A DNA stretch of 64,000 bases from CAZFJG01 sp964410915 (GCA_964410915.1 CAYPIU010000006.1:26418-90417), one strand, 5' to 3'; positions 1 to 8,757 are shown, counted from the stretch's first letter. Numbers and translations: made by a program. Notes: a model not told the origin generated them from the sequence alone.

Positions 1-257
1 TTGAGTTCTTCAGAGACGTGATTTGCAACTGCATGCTCGATTCTCGCAAGAATTGAGTTACGACCCCTGATAAGCTCCTGCCTGTAACTTTCACCGTAAC
101 GACTGTCAAGAAGGAATTGTTCAAAAGAATGCATATCTCCCCTTAATATATTGACATAGTCATCGTAATCTAATAAAAGTGAGACTCTTCTCCTCAGTAT
201 TGCATTGAAATATTCAAAGTTGTCTGTTGAGTTCAGGAATCTGAGAAACTTTTTCAA
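1..257 (-). CDS. ntpC: V-type ATP synthase subunit C, N-terminal fragment
   Basis: This is the beginning of subunit C, the central-stalk connector that couples the V1 head to the proteolipid ring; the rest lies beyond the left edge. The minus-strand reading frame stays open from about 257 to base 1. Its YFNAILRRR ... LLDYDDYVNIL ... LLDSRYGESY pattern matches the repeated helical start of the family (Y.NARVR ... LL...DY..LL). An in-frame stop lies just upstream, so the likeliest start is TTG at 257-255, overlapping the end of subunit E by 44 bases. That start is uncertain because the nearest GGAGG is 16 bases away. The order I-K-E-C is standard for bacterial V/A-type ATPases. Confidence 0.75.
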   Translation of the reverse strand, partial: MKKFLRFLNSTDNFEYFNAILRRRVSLLLDYDDYVNILRGDMHSFEQFLLDSRYGESYRQELIRGRNSILARIEHAVANHVSEEL

Positions 258-858
258 TGGTATAAATGGATATCCTCCTCATATAATGTGATTTTACTTT
301 ATTCCATCTGGTAACCAGTGTATTGTCAACTAAATGTCTTTTATCTTCAGAAAATACCGTACACCCTCCAAAAGATCCCGTTTCCTTTTCTATAATATGA
401 ACATCACCGCTACATTCTTCAAGTAAATGTCCATGACCTGGCTCTACCTGAACTACAACGGCACCATCAATTTTATTTGATGCCTCTTTATAAAGAAAAC
501 AGAGCAGATCTCTATATTTATCCTCATCCTGGAGGATTGTTGAAAAAAAGGAAAAGACATTCTGCTCAAGCTCATCAAGCAAGAACCTCGAATAGTCCCC
601 CACTTGTTCAAGAGTCGTATGTCTTATCATTGTCATCTGCGAGTTAAATAAAGCTTCATATCTTTGTTTTTGTTCCTGTCTGAGACCTGCAACCCTTTTT
701 TCTACAGAAAGCCTTTTTTCAACGATCATCTCAGAGATCTTATGCTCTGTTTCAACACGGATCTGCTCAAATTTTCTTTTTTTATCCTCAATAAGGGCTT
801 CTTTAAACTTTTCTATGTCCCCTCCTGAAGGATCTTGTGTAACTGGAAAAGATATCAA
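214..858 (-). CDS. ntpE: V-type ATP synthase subunit E (peripheral stalk)
   Basis: A 214-residue stator subunit that, with the G/H-type subunit, forms the peripheral stalk holding the catalytic head against rotation. The first ~75 residues are a highly charged coiled coil (KKRKFEQIRVETEHKISEM and onward). The C-terminal half is the globular head-binding domain ending in the variable SIYTIEKVSQI region. The start is TTG at 858, seven bases after a GGAGG; no better ATG is placed near that ribosome binding site. It lies directly after the K subunit and overlaps the C subunit start. Identification rests on coiled-coil architecture, size and operon position more than on strict motifs. Confidence 0.85.
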   Translation of the reverse strand: MISFPVTQDPSGGDIEKFKEALIEDKKRKFEQIRVETEHKISEMIVEKRLSVEKRVAGLRQEQKQRYEALFNSQMTMIRHTTLEQVGDYSRFLLDELEQNVFSFFSTILQDEDKYRDLLCFLYKEASNKIDGAVVVQVEPGHGHLLEECSGDVHIIEKETGSFGGCTVFSEDKRHLVDNTLVTRWNKVKSHYMRRISIYTIEKVSQIPELNRQL

Positions 859-873
859 GAATTAACCTCCAAA

Positions 874-1092
874 TCATGCAAACTGAAGGATCAGCATTAT
901 TGCAACAACAAATCCAAGTATTACCATAGTTTCCGGTATTGCTTCCAGGATAATTATAATTCCGGAAGTTTCTGGCTTCTCAGCTACTGTACCAGCTCCG
1001 GCACTCCCGATCTTGGCCTGTGCATATGCAGTAGCAAGAGCAGGAAGACCTACAGCCAGGGCTGCAGCCAAAGCAATTAAGGCTTTTTCCAA
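874..1092 (-). CDS. ntpK: V-type ATP synthase subunit K (proteolipid ring)
   Basis: A 72-residue membrane proteolipid with two transmembrane helices, so one hairpin per subunit as in F-type c subunits rather than the duplicated four-helix K subunits. The ion-binding carboxylate is in the second helix in the motif AIPETMVIL. Helix 1 carries GLPALATAYAQAK before a short polar loop containing AEKPE. Threonine follows the key glutamate. A Gln sits in YAQAK, but it is not at the position of the classic sodium-liganding Gln two residues before the Tyr, which here is Thr. H+ versus Na+ specificity therefore cannot be assigned from sequence. Its start overlaps the end of subunit I by 16 bases. Confidence 0.93.
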   Translation of the reverse strand: MEKALIALAAALAVGLPALATAYAQAKIGSAGAGTVAEKPETSGIIIILEAIPETMVILGFVVAIMLILQFA

Positions 1093-2984
1093 TTTCTACC
1101 CCTCCTTCTGGAAAATGGTTTATATTGTTTTCCTCCACCTGAATAAAACTTTCCCATAAATTCAACATAATGTAATCTTGCAGAATGTAAACTGGATCCA
1201 CCAATAGCAAGGACGAAATTCAGAATATGAATCGAAAGAGCCAGAAAGAGCCCCAGCACTGATAAACCGAAAACATCAATAAACCGCGAGGCCACTACTG
1301 CAAGAATAGCTGAAGAAAGACCTATGGCGGCGATCCTGACATAACTCAGGATATTACCGATAGTACTGAAACTTTCAACAAGACCACCGATACCTCCACC
1401 TATCATTAAAAGGACCAGTCCCGTAATTAACAGGGAGATCGAAAAGGTAAATAACTGTTCGGGTAACCACCCTTTAAATATTACAAGACAAAAGGTCAAC
1501 CCAAAAAGCATTGCAAGATTACCTGTTTTTTCAATCCATACATGATGTTCTTTTTTTTGCAGGCCTTGGACAATACCGAGGAGCAGACCTATGATCACAT
1601 GCCCAAAACCAAGACTTATTGTAAAAACAAGAACAGGAAGAACAGCATGAGACCGTTCTATCCATAGAGGGTGCATATTGAAAAGACGGTATCCTACATC
1701 CCCGAAAAGTTCTCCGTAAGCAATACCCCAGAAAAAACTCCATAAAGATACAATCATCAGGATGTATCCTATATCTGAAACTAATGGTTTTGATCTTTTT
1801 CGGTACATGAAAATTCCAATTAGCAAAGCAATTGCTCCATAACCAATATCACCTATCATGCATCCTGAAAAAAAAGGGAAAAAGATCGCAATAAGAGGTG
1901 TAGGATCTGAGCTCTTGTAACCTGGTGATTCCATCAATTTAAGAAATATCTCGAATGGTCGGAAGACAGTCCAGTTATATAACGATGTTGGTACAGAATG
2001 CCACTCATTGCTGGTAGGATGTCGCCATCTGATAAGAACATCATTGCCGAATCTTTCTTTAAGATCTTCGATAGTATCGTTCAATCTGTCAACTGGTAAC
2101 CAGCCTTCTATCATAAAGAAATGTTCTCTATCAAGGGTATCAGCTTCAACATTGAGTTCTTCCAGATTTTCATCTGCAAGGATAAATAATGCTGCAAGTT
2201 TTGGTCCCCACTGATCCTTAGCGCTGACAAGATCTTCCTGGATTCCTTGAACCCTCTGGGGAATGATGGAAAGTTCCTGCTCGATCTCCAGAATAACTTT
2301 TGAGAGCTCTTCACCTTTAACAGCAACGGGAGGAGTCCATCTTACTGCGCCTGCACTATTCATTTCTTCCTCAAGAAACGGATCTGCAGTACTTTCTACG
2401 CTAAAAGATATCATATTTTCATTTTCCCGCATACGAACAGTATGATATTCGAAAAGATCTTTCCTTGTATCAGGTGATATTTCCTTCAGCCTGGCTCGTA
2501 CTGAAGAGATTATTCTTGACTGCTGATCTGATGGTATCCACCAAAGGGAAACTACCCTGTTTTTTTTATTTTCGTCTTTGATAAAGTTATGAAAATGGAC
2601 AGTAACATCATGAGCCTGTCTGAGTTTCAGGCTTTTGTCTTTGAGCAGATCTCTTTCCTTGAGAATACTTGAAAGCCGCTCTTGAAAATTGTCAAGACTG
2701 TTGTTAATTTCCCTTATAGTCTCTTCAAGAGGCATATCAAAACTTTTGCGAGCCTGAGCCAGCATGCTCTCTTCAAGTGAGTTCCAGTCTTTCCAGTCTA
2801 AGGCTTCCAACATACCAAGAAGCTTGCCCCTCAAAAGGCGCAAGCTATCAATTTCTTTATTAGATAATTTATTTATGGAATGCTGATCGATGTGCAGAAC
2901 CGAAAGATCATGCAGGCACTTCACAATCTGACTGCGTCGTGAAAGCACGCCCCAAACAGCAATCCTGACCATATTTCTAATCAA
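1077..2984 (-). CDS. ntpI: V-type ATP synthase subunit I (membrane stator)
   Basis: A 635-residue subunit forming the ion half-channels beside the proteolipid ring. The N-terminal ~350 residues are cytoplasmic, with long charged coiled coils that bind the peripheral stalks. From about residue 365 there is a run of transmembrane helices (PTPLIAIFFPFFSGCMIGD, then GYGAIALLIGIFMY and others) ending with the conserved SYVRIAAIGLSSAILA segment containing the essential arginine. The likely start is TTG at 2984, which overlaps the stop of the upstream G/H gene; ATG at 2972 (MVRIAVWG) is the alternative. It overlaps the K gene at its 3' end, which indicates translational coupling. Confidence 0.95.
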   Translation of the reverse strand: MIRNMVRIAVWGVLSRRSQIVKCLHDLSVLHIDQHSINKLSNKEIDSLRLLRGKLLGMLEALDWKDWNSLEESMLAQARKSFDMPLEETIREINNSLDNFQERLSSILKERDLLKDKSLKLRQAHDVTVHFHNFIKDENKKNRVVSLWWIPSDQQSRIISSVRARLKEISPDTRKDLFEYHTVRMRENENMISFSVESTADPFLEEEMNSAGAVRWTPPVAVKGEELSKVILEIEQELSIIPQRVQGIQEDLVSAKDQWGPKLAALFILADENLEELNVEADTLDREHFFMIEGWLPVDRLNDTIEDLKERFGNDVLIRWRHPTSNEWHSVPTSLYNWTVFRPFEIFLKLMESPGYKSSDPTPLIAIFFPFFSGCMIGDIGYGAIALLIGIFMYRKRSKPLVSDIGYILMIVSLWSFFWGIAYGELFGDVGYRLFNMHPLWIERSHAVLPVLVFTISLGFGHVIIGLLLGIVQGLQKKEHHVWIEKTGNLAMLFGLTFCLVIFKGWLPEQLFTFSISLLITGLVLLMIGGGIGGLVESFSTIGNILSYVRIAAIGLSSAILAVVASRFIDVFGLSVLGLFLALSIHILNFVLAIGGSSLHSARLHYVEFMGKFYSGGGKQYKPFSRRRGRNWKKP

Positions 2985-3340
2985 AGATCGATCTCCACCT
3001 TGTCTGAATCATATATTTCTTTCTTAACCGAAATCAAAAGAGAATTTAAAATATCACTTTCGCTACTCAAGGTTTTAAGTTTGGAAATATGTGTTTCATT
3101 AGCTTCAATCATCGAGACTCGATGTGCCTCTAATCGTGTCTCATAGTCCTGCCATTCATGTTCTATCTTTTCTATGGTATTTTTTTCCATATCATGAAGT
3201 TTGTTTCCAGCACGTTCGATCTCGGCTTTCATCTTAACCCTGTATTCCTCAATTTCACGAGAAATAGTTTCCTTGAAAGACGCGAGCTCATCATCTATAT
3301 CAAAAAATCTATCCTGGACTGTTTGATCCTGGTCGGTCAA
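2981..3340 (-). CDS. V-type ATPase subunit G/H-like coiled-coil protein
   Basis: A 119-residue, almost entirely helical charged protein (SFKETISREIEEYRVKMKAE and similar), consistent with the G/H stator subunit that pairs with subunit E in the peripheral stalk. The assignment comes from size, coiled-coil composition and position immediately upstream of subunit I, not from a diagnostic motif. The start is TTG at 3340 with a GGAGG nine bases upstream. It overlaps the preceding CBS gene by about 32 bases and subunit I by 4, so the whole set reads as one transcript. Confidence 0.7.
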   Translation of the reverse strand: MTDQDQTVQDRFFDIDDELASFKETISREIEEYRVKMKAEIERAGNKLHDMEKNTIEKIEHEWQDYETRLEAHRVSMIEANETHISKLKTLSSESDILNSLLISVKKEIYDSDKVEIDL

Positions 3341-3791
3341 AAAAATCAGCCTCCATCAAGAATTCACAAAATGCTCCCCTGTCAATGATCCCGACGAGTC
3401 TGCCATTTTCAACGATGGGAATCCTTTTTATTTTCTTGCGCAACATCAAATCTGCAACTGTCATAAGACTCGCAGTTGGCTCAAGAAAAATTGGTTCATA
3501 GTTCATATATTCTGAAACAGTTGAATTTCCCAGTTCCACAAAACGCTCCAGAAATGTGCATTCCTCATCGGAAAGAAATGAACTCTGGGCAAGAACTTCA
3601 AGATATGTTGGAACTGCAGCCTTTAGAACATCGGATTCGGACAGAAAACCTACAAGTTTCCAGTCATCCTTGATGACTGGGATCCCTGTCAGATTATGGC
3701 TGTAAAGGATATGCACAGCATCATGAACAAGATCTGTAGGCATGACAGCCGTGAGATCAGGATGCATTAACTCTCTTGCAAGGGTATTCAT
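3309..3791 (-). CDS. Tandem CBS-domain protein
   Basis: A 160-residue protein made of two CBS motifs, about residues 7-60 (MHPDLTAVMPTDLVHDAVHI ... GIPVIKDDWKLVGFLSESDVL) and 90-145 (MNYEPIFLEPTASLMTVADL ... IPIVENGRLVGIIDR), separated by a ~30-residue helical insert. Bateman modules of this type bind adenine nucleotides and act as energy-status sensors. No catalytic domain is attached. Its ATG shares a base with the stop of the upstream glycosyltransferase (TAATG), and it overlaps the first V-ATPase gene downstream. A regulatory link to the ATPase is plausible from position but is inference. Confidence 0.88.
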   Translation of the reverse strand: MNTLARELMHPDLTAVMPTDLVHDAVHILYSHNLTGIPVIKDDWKLVGFLSESDVLKAAVPTYLEVLAQSSFLSDEECTFLERFVELGNSTVSEYMNYEPIFLEPTASLMTVADLMLRKKIKRIPIVENGRLVGIIDRGAFCEFLMEADFFDRPGSNSPG

Positions 3792-5533
3792 TAAATTATA
3801 TCCTCTTTTCTGTTTTCAATAATTCCTGCCTTGGTTAAAAATACAAGAAAGACAAAAGTCAGTAAATGCAGATCCCTCTTAAATCTCCACGGTTCCTGTA
3901 CAAGTCTGTAGAACCACTCCAGGCCGCATTTCTGAAAAATACCCGGCGCTCTTTTGAGCTTACCTGAAATAACATCAAAAGCTCCTCCAACTCCTACCCC
4001 GACAACAGGACCGATCTCCTCAAGATGCTGATCAAGCCATATCTCCTGTTTTGGGACACCCATTCCAGCAAAGATGACCTTTGCACCAGATCTGCGGATC
4101 CTTTCAAGTATCTGAGGTTCTTCTTCTTCTGTAAAATAACCTGACTGACAACCTGCTATATTGAGCCCGGGGAATTTATGTACAAGGGTATAAGCTGCCG
4201 AATTGACAGTATCCTCGCTGGCTCCAAGGAGAAAGACGGGCCAGCCTTCGATGGAAGCACATCGACATACCTGTTCCATAAAATCAATACCAGTTACTCT
4301 TTCCTGGATCTCTGTGCCAAGTAGTTTCAAAGCCCAGATAATACCCCATCCATCTGCCAGGCAGAGAGAAGAGCCAGATGCAGCTCTTCGGTAACAGGGG
4401 TCATATCTTGCCATATGAGCGGCCAGAGCGTTTAATGTTACCACAAGAAATGGCTCCTCCGCTTTTTTTAAAGCTATTCGTACTTTGGAAATGGCATAAT
4501 TCATCGATACATTGTCTATTGCAACTCCCCATAAACGGGGTGCTCTTGATGTAAGCGGATGTGAGTGTACTCTTGAGATGACGGGAAGGCTGAATATAAC
4601 CACCGATACAACTATGAACATGGTGATCAGCCAGGCAAGTGGCCCATCGGTCAGCTGGATAACGCTTATTACCGCTCCAAGTGTGGCACAGAGTAAAGTT
4701 ATGAGATGTACAGCAGTAGGATGTTCTATGCCTTTTTTTATGAGTCCTCTGTAAATGTATCTGGGATTTGGTGTCCTGTTAGAAAGTGCAACGGACGCAA
4801 AATGGAGTGAAGTCTCCATGATAGGAATAGCGAACAGCCCAAGAGGCAGTATCATCAGAGTACTGAAGGTAATACCCTTACTGACACCCAGCAGAGAGGT
4901 CCCGGCAAGAACCGTCCCCCAGAACGCAGCCAGTGGACTGCCGAGCTGCCTGTACATGTGACCATGCCTGCTCCAGAAAACGGCAAGTAGGAGAAGCGCC
5001 GTGAGAGACATCAGGAAGGCTTCACCAAGATCCTGGCCGGAAAAGAAGGTCACAGCAACAGAAAGAATAAATGTTATTGCCAGAAGATGGCCGGACATTC
5101 CAGGAATATGATCAAGTTCCTGGATCAGGGCAGGAAAGATAGCAATCCAGATCGTTGTAATAAGCATAGCCGTCCATCCAGAAAGATACATATATTCCCC
5201 CCCCGGGAGACCTATAAATCTGATCCCGGGCCCCCATAAGGCAAACATTATCCCGATCAGAATAAACAGGAACCGCAAATTCCTGTTTTTGTATTTCTGC
5301 TGAAGGATCCCTATCATCAGAGCACAAAAAGATGCTCCTACAACAAATCTCGAAAGATATCCACCAAACCATAGGACACTCATAAAGAATCCTGTCACAA
5401 GGGTAACATCCCTTATGTAATCATACTGGGATCTGTCCAGTATCTTCTTGTATGATTTCTGACATACAAAAAGACCGGCAGCCAACATTATCAGGGCAAC
5501 GAAAACTTTGGCAATGTAAGGATATTCAGACAA
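3791..5533 (-). CDS. Membrane protein with C-terminal WecG/TagA/CpsF glycosyltransferase
   Basis: A 580-residue fusion. Residues ~335-550 are a GT26 (WecG/TagA/CpsF) transferase, which adds a HexNAc/ManNAc-type sugar to a polyprenyl-diphosphate-linked acceptor. Visible signatures are TLNALAAHMARYDP, LADGWGIIWALKLLG with the catalytic-type DG, ERVTGIDF, and GMGVPKQEIW. A short hydrophobic tail (LHLLTFVFLVFLTKAG) probably gives membrane contact. Residues 1-320 contain about 11 hydrophobic helices. Their later part (GTVLAGTSLLGVSKG ... ILPLGLFAIPIMET ... NPRYIYRGLIKKG) follows the layout of WecA/MraY phosphosugar transferases, but the DGLDG-type and HxH-type active-site motifs are missing. It may anchor or scaffold the transferase. 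It opens the transcript that runs into the V-ATPase genes. Confidence 0.85.
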   Translation of the reverse strand: MSEYPYIAKVFVALIMLAAGLFVCQKSYKKILDRSQYDYIRDVTLVTGFFMSVLWFGGYLSRFVVGASFCALMIGILQQKYKNRNLRFLFILIGIMFALWGPGIRFIGLPGGEYMYLSGWTAMLITTIWIAIFPALIQELDHIPGMSGHLLAITFILSVAVTFFSGQDLGEAFLMSLTALLLLAVFWSRHGHMYRQLGSPLAAFWGTVLAGTSLLGVSKGITFSTLMILPLGLFAIPIMETSLHFASVALSNRTPNPRYIYRGLIKKGIEHPTAVHLITLLCATLGAVISVIQLTDGPLAWLITMFIVVSVVIFSLPVISRVHSHPLTSRAPRLWGVAIDNVSMNYAISKVRIALKKAEEPFLVVTLNALAAHMARYDPCYRRAASGSSLCLADGWGIIWALKLLGTEIQERVTGIDFMEQVCRCASIEGWPVFLLGASEDTVNSAAYTLVHKFPGLNIAGCQSGYFTEEEEPQILERIRRSGAKVIFAGMGVPKQEIWLDQHLEEIGPVVGVGVGGAFDVISGKLKRAPGIFQKCGLEWFYRLVQEPWRFKRDLHLLTFVFLVFLTKAGIIENRKEDII

Positions 5534-5586
5534 ATCTACTGTTCTCCCTTATATTTAGCAGACTACTAACATTAAATAGTACTTCA

Positions 5587-5598
5587 GTACAATTGTAC
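5587..5598. promoter_or_regulatory. 12-bp perfect palindrome upstream of the glycosyltransferase
   Basis: GTACAATTGTAC reads identically on both strands and lies about 55 bases upstream of the glycosyltransferase start at 5533, in the gap after serS. It could be a small regulator site. No protein can be named, and a 12-bp palindrome can also occur by chance in a window of this size. Confidence 0.25.
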
Positions 5599-5677
5599 CA
5601 AGGACCGGGGGAAATATCCATTACAACAGGATATCTAAAATAATATTATCCCCAACGGTCAGACATAGTTCAAATAT

Positions 5678-5710
5678 ATTGGAACAGATCGCTATACGAT
5701 GTGTTCCAAT
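5678..5710 (-). terminator. Possible terminator at the end of serS
   Basis: A 9-bp inverted repeat (ATTGGAACA / TGTTCCAAT) with a 15-base loop brackets the serS stop codon. The minus-strand sequence after it is AT-rich but lacks a clean T run, so this is a weak candidate for ending the uvrC-rib-serS transcript. Confidence 0.35.
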
Positions 5711-6963
5711 CCACCCATATATGGAACCAGAGCTTCCGGTATGGTTATAGAACCATCTTCATTCTGATTGTTTTCAAGTATGGCAATGAGAGTACGTCCT
5801 ATAGCAATTCCGGATCCATTCAGGGTATGCACGAAAACTGGTTTGCCACCATTCGCAGGTCTGTATCTGGTTCCCATCCTGCGAGACTGAAAGTCTTCGC
5901 AGTTACTACAGGAACTGATCTCACGATACTTATCCTGCGATGGTAACCATACTTCAAGATCGTAGGTCTTTGCTGCACCGAATCCCATATCACCAGTACT
6001 CAGTGTAACTACTCTGTAGGGAAGACCGAGTTTCTGAAGCACCATTTCAGCATTGTTGGTCAGCTTCTCAAGTTCGTTATAACTATCCTCTGGTTTGCAG
6101 AGTTTAACCAGCTCTACCTTGTCAAACTGATGCTGTCTGAGCATACCTCTTACATCACGTCCATGACTTCCTGCTTCACGCCTGAAACATGCAGTATATG
6201 CGGTATAGTAAAGCGGTAACTGTTCCTCGCTGAGTATTTCTCCACTGTGCAGATTGGTAAGTGGAACTTCTGCTGTTGGAATAAGCCAGAGATCATCTTC
6301 ATCAGTTTTATAAAGATCATCAGCAAACTTGGGAAGTTGCCCTGTTCCCTGCATGGTATTACTGTTTACAAGAAAAGGAGGATTTATCTCGATATAGCCA
6401 TGTTCAGAGGTATGAAGATCAAGCATGAAATTGATCAGCGCCCTTTCCAGCCTTGCCCCGCTATTTTTAATAACCGTAAACCTGCTCTGAGCAAGTTTGA
6501 CACCTCGTTCAAAATCAAGGATCCCGAGAGTTTCTCCAAGATCCCAATGCGGCTTTGGTGAGAAAGAAAATTGAGGCAGTTCTCCCCATGTCCTGTTGAG
6601 AACGTTGGAAGACTCATCTTCACCTTCAGGTACACTTTCATGAGGTTTATTGGGTATCGAAAGAAGCATTTCCTGCATACGGGAATCGATAACGGAAATC
6701 TCATTATCAACTTCCTTGATCCTTTTCCCTGTTTCTTTCATTTCCTTCATTAATTCTGAAGCATCGTTTCCAGATGCTTTCGATTCAGCAACTTTTCTGG
6801 AACCCTCATTTCTGCGTGCTTTAAGTTCCTCAGTTTCATTTATAAGTTCCCTTCTCTGCCTGTCAAGTGCAACAAGCTGATCAATAGGAAAATCATGATG
6901 TCTTGAATCAAGGAAATTCTTTACTTCCTCAATATTATTTCGGATCCATTTAATATCAAGCAT
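5692..6963 (-). CDS. serS: Serine-tRNA ligase
   Basis: A cytoplasmic class II synthetase that charges tRNA-Ser and also tRNA-Sec, so it would serve the tRNA-Sec encoded at 22459. It has 423 residues from the ATG at 6963 (MLDIKWIRNN), which is the family's usual beginning; the frame is open farther upstream, but that part lies inside ribH. Residues ~30-110 form the long antiparallel tRNA-binding coiled coil. Class II motifs are visible: motif 2 FRREAGSHGRDVRGMLRQHQF and motif 3 NGSGIAIGRTLIAILEN, with EISSCSNCEDFQSRR between them. It overlaps ribH by 8 bases and ends the riboflavin transcript. Confidence 0.97.
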   Translation of the reverse strand: MLDIKWIRNNIEEVKNFLDSRHHDFPIDQLVALDRQRRELINETEELKARRNEGSRKVAESKASGNDASELMKEMKETGKRIKEVDNEISVIDSRMQEMLLSIPNKPHESVPEGEDESSNVLNRTWGELPQFSFSPKPHWDLGETLGILDFERGVKLAQSRFTVIKNSGARLERALINFMLDLHTSEHGYIEINPPFLVNSNTMQGTGQLPKFADDLYKTDEDDLWLIPTAEVPLTNLHSGEILSEEQLPLYYTAYTACFRREAGSHGRDVRGMLRQHQFDKVELVKLCKPEDSYNELEKLTNNAEMVLQKLGLPYRVVTLSTGDMGFGAAKTYDLEVWLPSQDKYREISSCSNCEDFQSRRMGTRYRPANGGKPVFVHTLNGSGIAIGRTLIAILENNQNEDGSITIPEALVPYMGGLEHIV

Positions 6964-7447
6964 TGTTATCAACACCTCCGGCGGTACGAACATTTGTAAG
7001 AAGATTAGCCATTTCAATAACTGAGAGTGCAGATTCCGCACCTTTGTTTCCAGCCTTGCTGCCTGCCCTGGATAATGCCTGGTCAAGATTTTCACAGGTC
7101 AAGACACCAAAACCGACAGGAACTCTCTGTTCAAGACCCACATTAGCAATACCTTTTGACATTTCAGCAGCAACATAATCAAAATGGGGTGTATCCCCTT
7201 TGATCACAGCACCCACCGCAATAATTCCATCATATTTCCCCGAAATTGCCATTTCCTTTACCAGAAGAGGTAATTCCCATGCTCCCGGGACCCAGACTAT
7301 ATCAACGGACTGCGGATTTACCCCATGACGGAAAAGAGTATCCTTTGCTCCTTCCAGAAGTCGTGATGATATAAGTTCATTGAATCTTGAGGCTATAATA
7401 CATATCCTCAATCCAGTACCAATAAGTTTTCCCTGCAAGACCTTCAT
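6956..7447 (-). CDS. ribH: 6,7-dimethyl-8-ribityllumazine synthase
   Basis: This enzyme condenses 5-amino-6-ribitylaminouracil with 3,4-dihydroxy-2-butanone 4-phosphate to lumazine, the penultimate riboflavin step. It has 163 residues, close to the usual ~155. Recognisable pieces are IASRFNELI, VPGAWELPLLVKEMA, GAVIKGDTPHFDYVA with the catalytic His region, and VGFGVLTCENLDQALSRAG with the Arg/Lys phosphate-binding end. It follows ribBA by about 40 bases and overlaps serS. Confidence 0.97.
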   Translation of the reverse strand: MKVLQGKLIGTGLRICIIASRFNELISSRLLEGAKDTLFRHGVNPQSVDIVWVPGAWELPLLVKEMAISGKYDGIIAVGAVIKGDTPHFDYVAAEMSKGIANVGLEQRVPVGFGVLTCENLDQALSRAGSKAGNKGAESALSVIEMANLLTNVRTAGGVDNNA

Positions 7448-7488
7448 ATAGATATCCCCTTTCAGAAATATAAGAGATGGTTAAAGAA

Positions 7489-8736
7489 TCACTTTATGAT
7501 ATTCTTCAGATGCAGAAGATGACCAAGTTTTTCCTGTTTTGTAGTAAGATATCTGACATTATGTTCATTAGGATCTATCTCGATGGAGATCCTCTCCGAT
7601 ATCTGAATTCCGTATCCCTGTAAACCTACAACTTTTTTCGGATTATTTGTCATTAACTTTATACTCTTTATGCCGAGGTCCTGCAGTATCTGTGCACCAA
7701 GACCATAATCCCGAAGATCAGCTTCATGTCCAAGGGCTTCGTTTGCTTCTACCGTATCAAGCCCCTCTTCCTGAAGATTATATGCTTTCAGTTTTTCGAG
7801 GAGACCTATCCCGCGTCCCTCCTGTCTCATGTAAAGAATGACTCCTCTGCCGGATTTCTCTACTGCTTTCATGGCTGTATGTAGCTGGGGACCGCAATCA
7901 CAACGAAGAGACCCGAAAACATCGCCTGTCAGACATTCAGAGTGAACCCTCACTAAAACATCGTTACCGCTTGATATATCACCTTTTACCAGGGCAATGT
8001 GAAGTCTCTCATGTTCATCATCATCAAGAAGGCTGCGATATGCGTAAGCCTTGAAATCTCCATACCTGGTAGGCAGATCTACAACTGCTTCACGGACGAC
8101 AAGTTTTTCTTTTTCTGAACGGTATCTTATCAGATCTTCTATAGTTACTATCACCAGGTTATGCTTTTTTGCAAAATCAGCAAGATCTGGGATACGGGAC
8201 ATTGTTCCATCCTCATTCATTATCTCACAGATCACAGCCGCTGGAGACAATCCGGCCAGTTTGACAAGATCCACAGAAGCTTCTGTATGTCCAGCGCGTT
8301 TTAATACTCCACCTCTCAGGGCTACAAGAGGGAACATGTGCCCTGGTTTGGCCAACATGGAAGGGGATGAGGAAGGATCAGCCAGAACCCGAGCCGTAAG
8401 AGCTCGATCTGATGCCGATATCCCCGTCGTTGTACCTTCGACTGCATCCGCAGAAACAGTGAAAGCAGTTCCGTGTCTTTCAGTATTATTAACGACCATA
8501 GGTTCAAGAGAAAGCCTTTCTGCCTGTTCTTCTGTTATTGGAACGCAGGTAAGCCCCCTTGCGAACCGGGCCATAAAATTGATCTGGGCCGGTGAAATAT
8601 TTTGCGCAGGAGCTACAAGGTCTCCTTCATTCTCCCTGCATTTATCATCCACAACGATCACCATTCGACCGTTTTGCAGCTCTTCTATCGCCTTGTCAAT
8701 AGTATCGAACTTGATTTCAGATATTTCACATTTCAT
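7489..8736 (-). CDS. ribBA: Bifunctional 3,4-dihydroxy-2-butanone-4-phosphate synthase / GTP cyclohydrolase II
   Basis: A 415-residue bifunctional enzyme supplying both branch precursors of riboflavin. Residues ~1-205 are the RibB domain, with the acidic metal loop DDKCRENEGDL, the GTTTGISASDRA segment and the RAGHTEASVDL histidine motif. Residues ~210-400 are GTP cyclohydrolase II, with the zinc-site cysteines in SECLTGDVFGSLRCDCGPQL, the YMRQEGRGIGLLEKL arginine loop and the MTNNPKKV end. Both catalytic sets look intact. It sits between ribE and ribH. Confidence 0.97.
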   Translation of the reverse strand: MKCEISEIKFDTIDKAIEELQNGRMVIVVDDKCRENEGDLVAPAQNISPAQINFMARFARGLTCVPITEEQAERLSLEPMVVNNTERHGTAFTVSADAVEGTTTGISASDRALTARVLADPSSSPSMLAKPGHMFPLVALRGGVLKRAGHTEASVDLVKLAGLSPAAVICEIMNEDGTMSRIPDLADFAKKHNLVIVTIEDLIRYRSEKEKLVVREAVVDLPTRYGDFKAYAYRSLLDDDEHERLHIALVKGDISSGNDVLVRVHSECLTGDVFGSLRCDCGPQLHTAMKAVEKSGRGVILYMRQEGRGIGLLEKLKAYNLQEEGLDTVEANEALGHEADLRDYGLGAQILQDLGIKSIKLMTNNPKKVVGLQGYGIQISERISIEIDPNEHNVRYLTTKQEKLGHLLHLKNIIK

Positions 8737-8757
8737 AAGGATGGTTCACCTTCCTTT

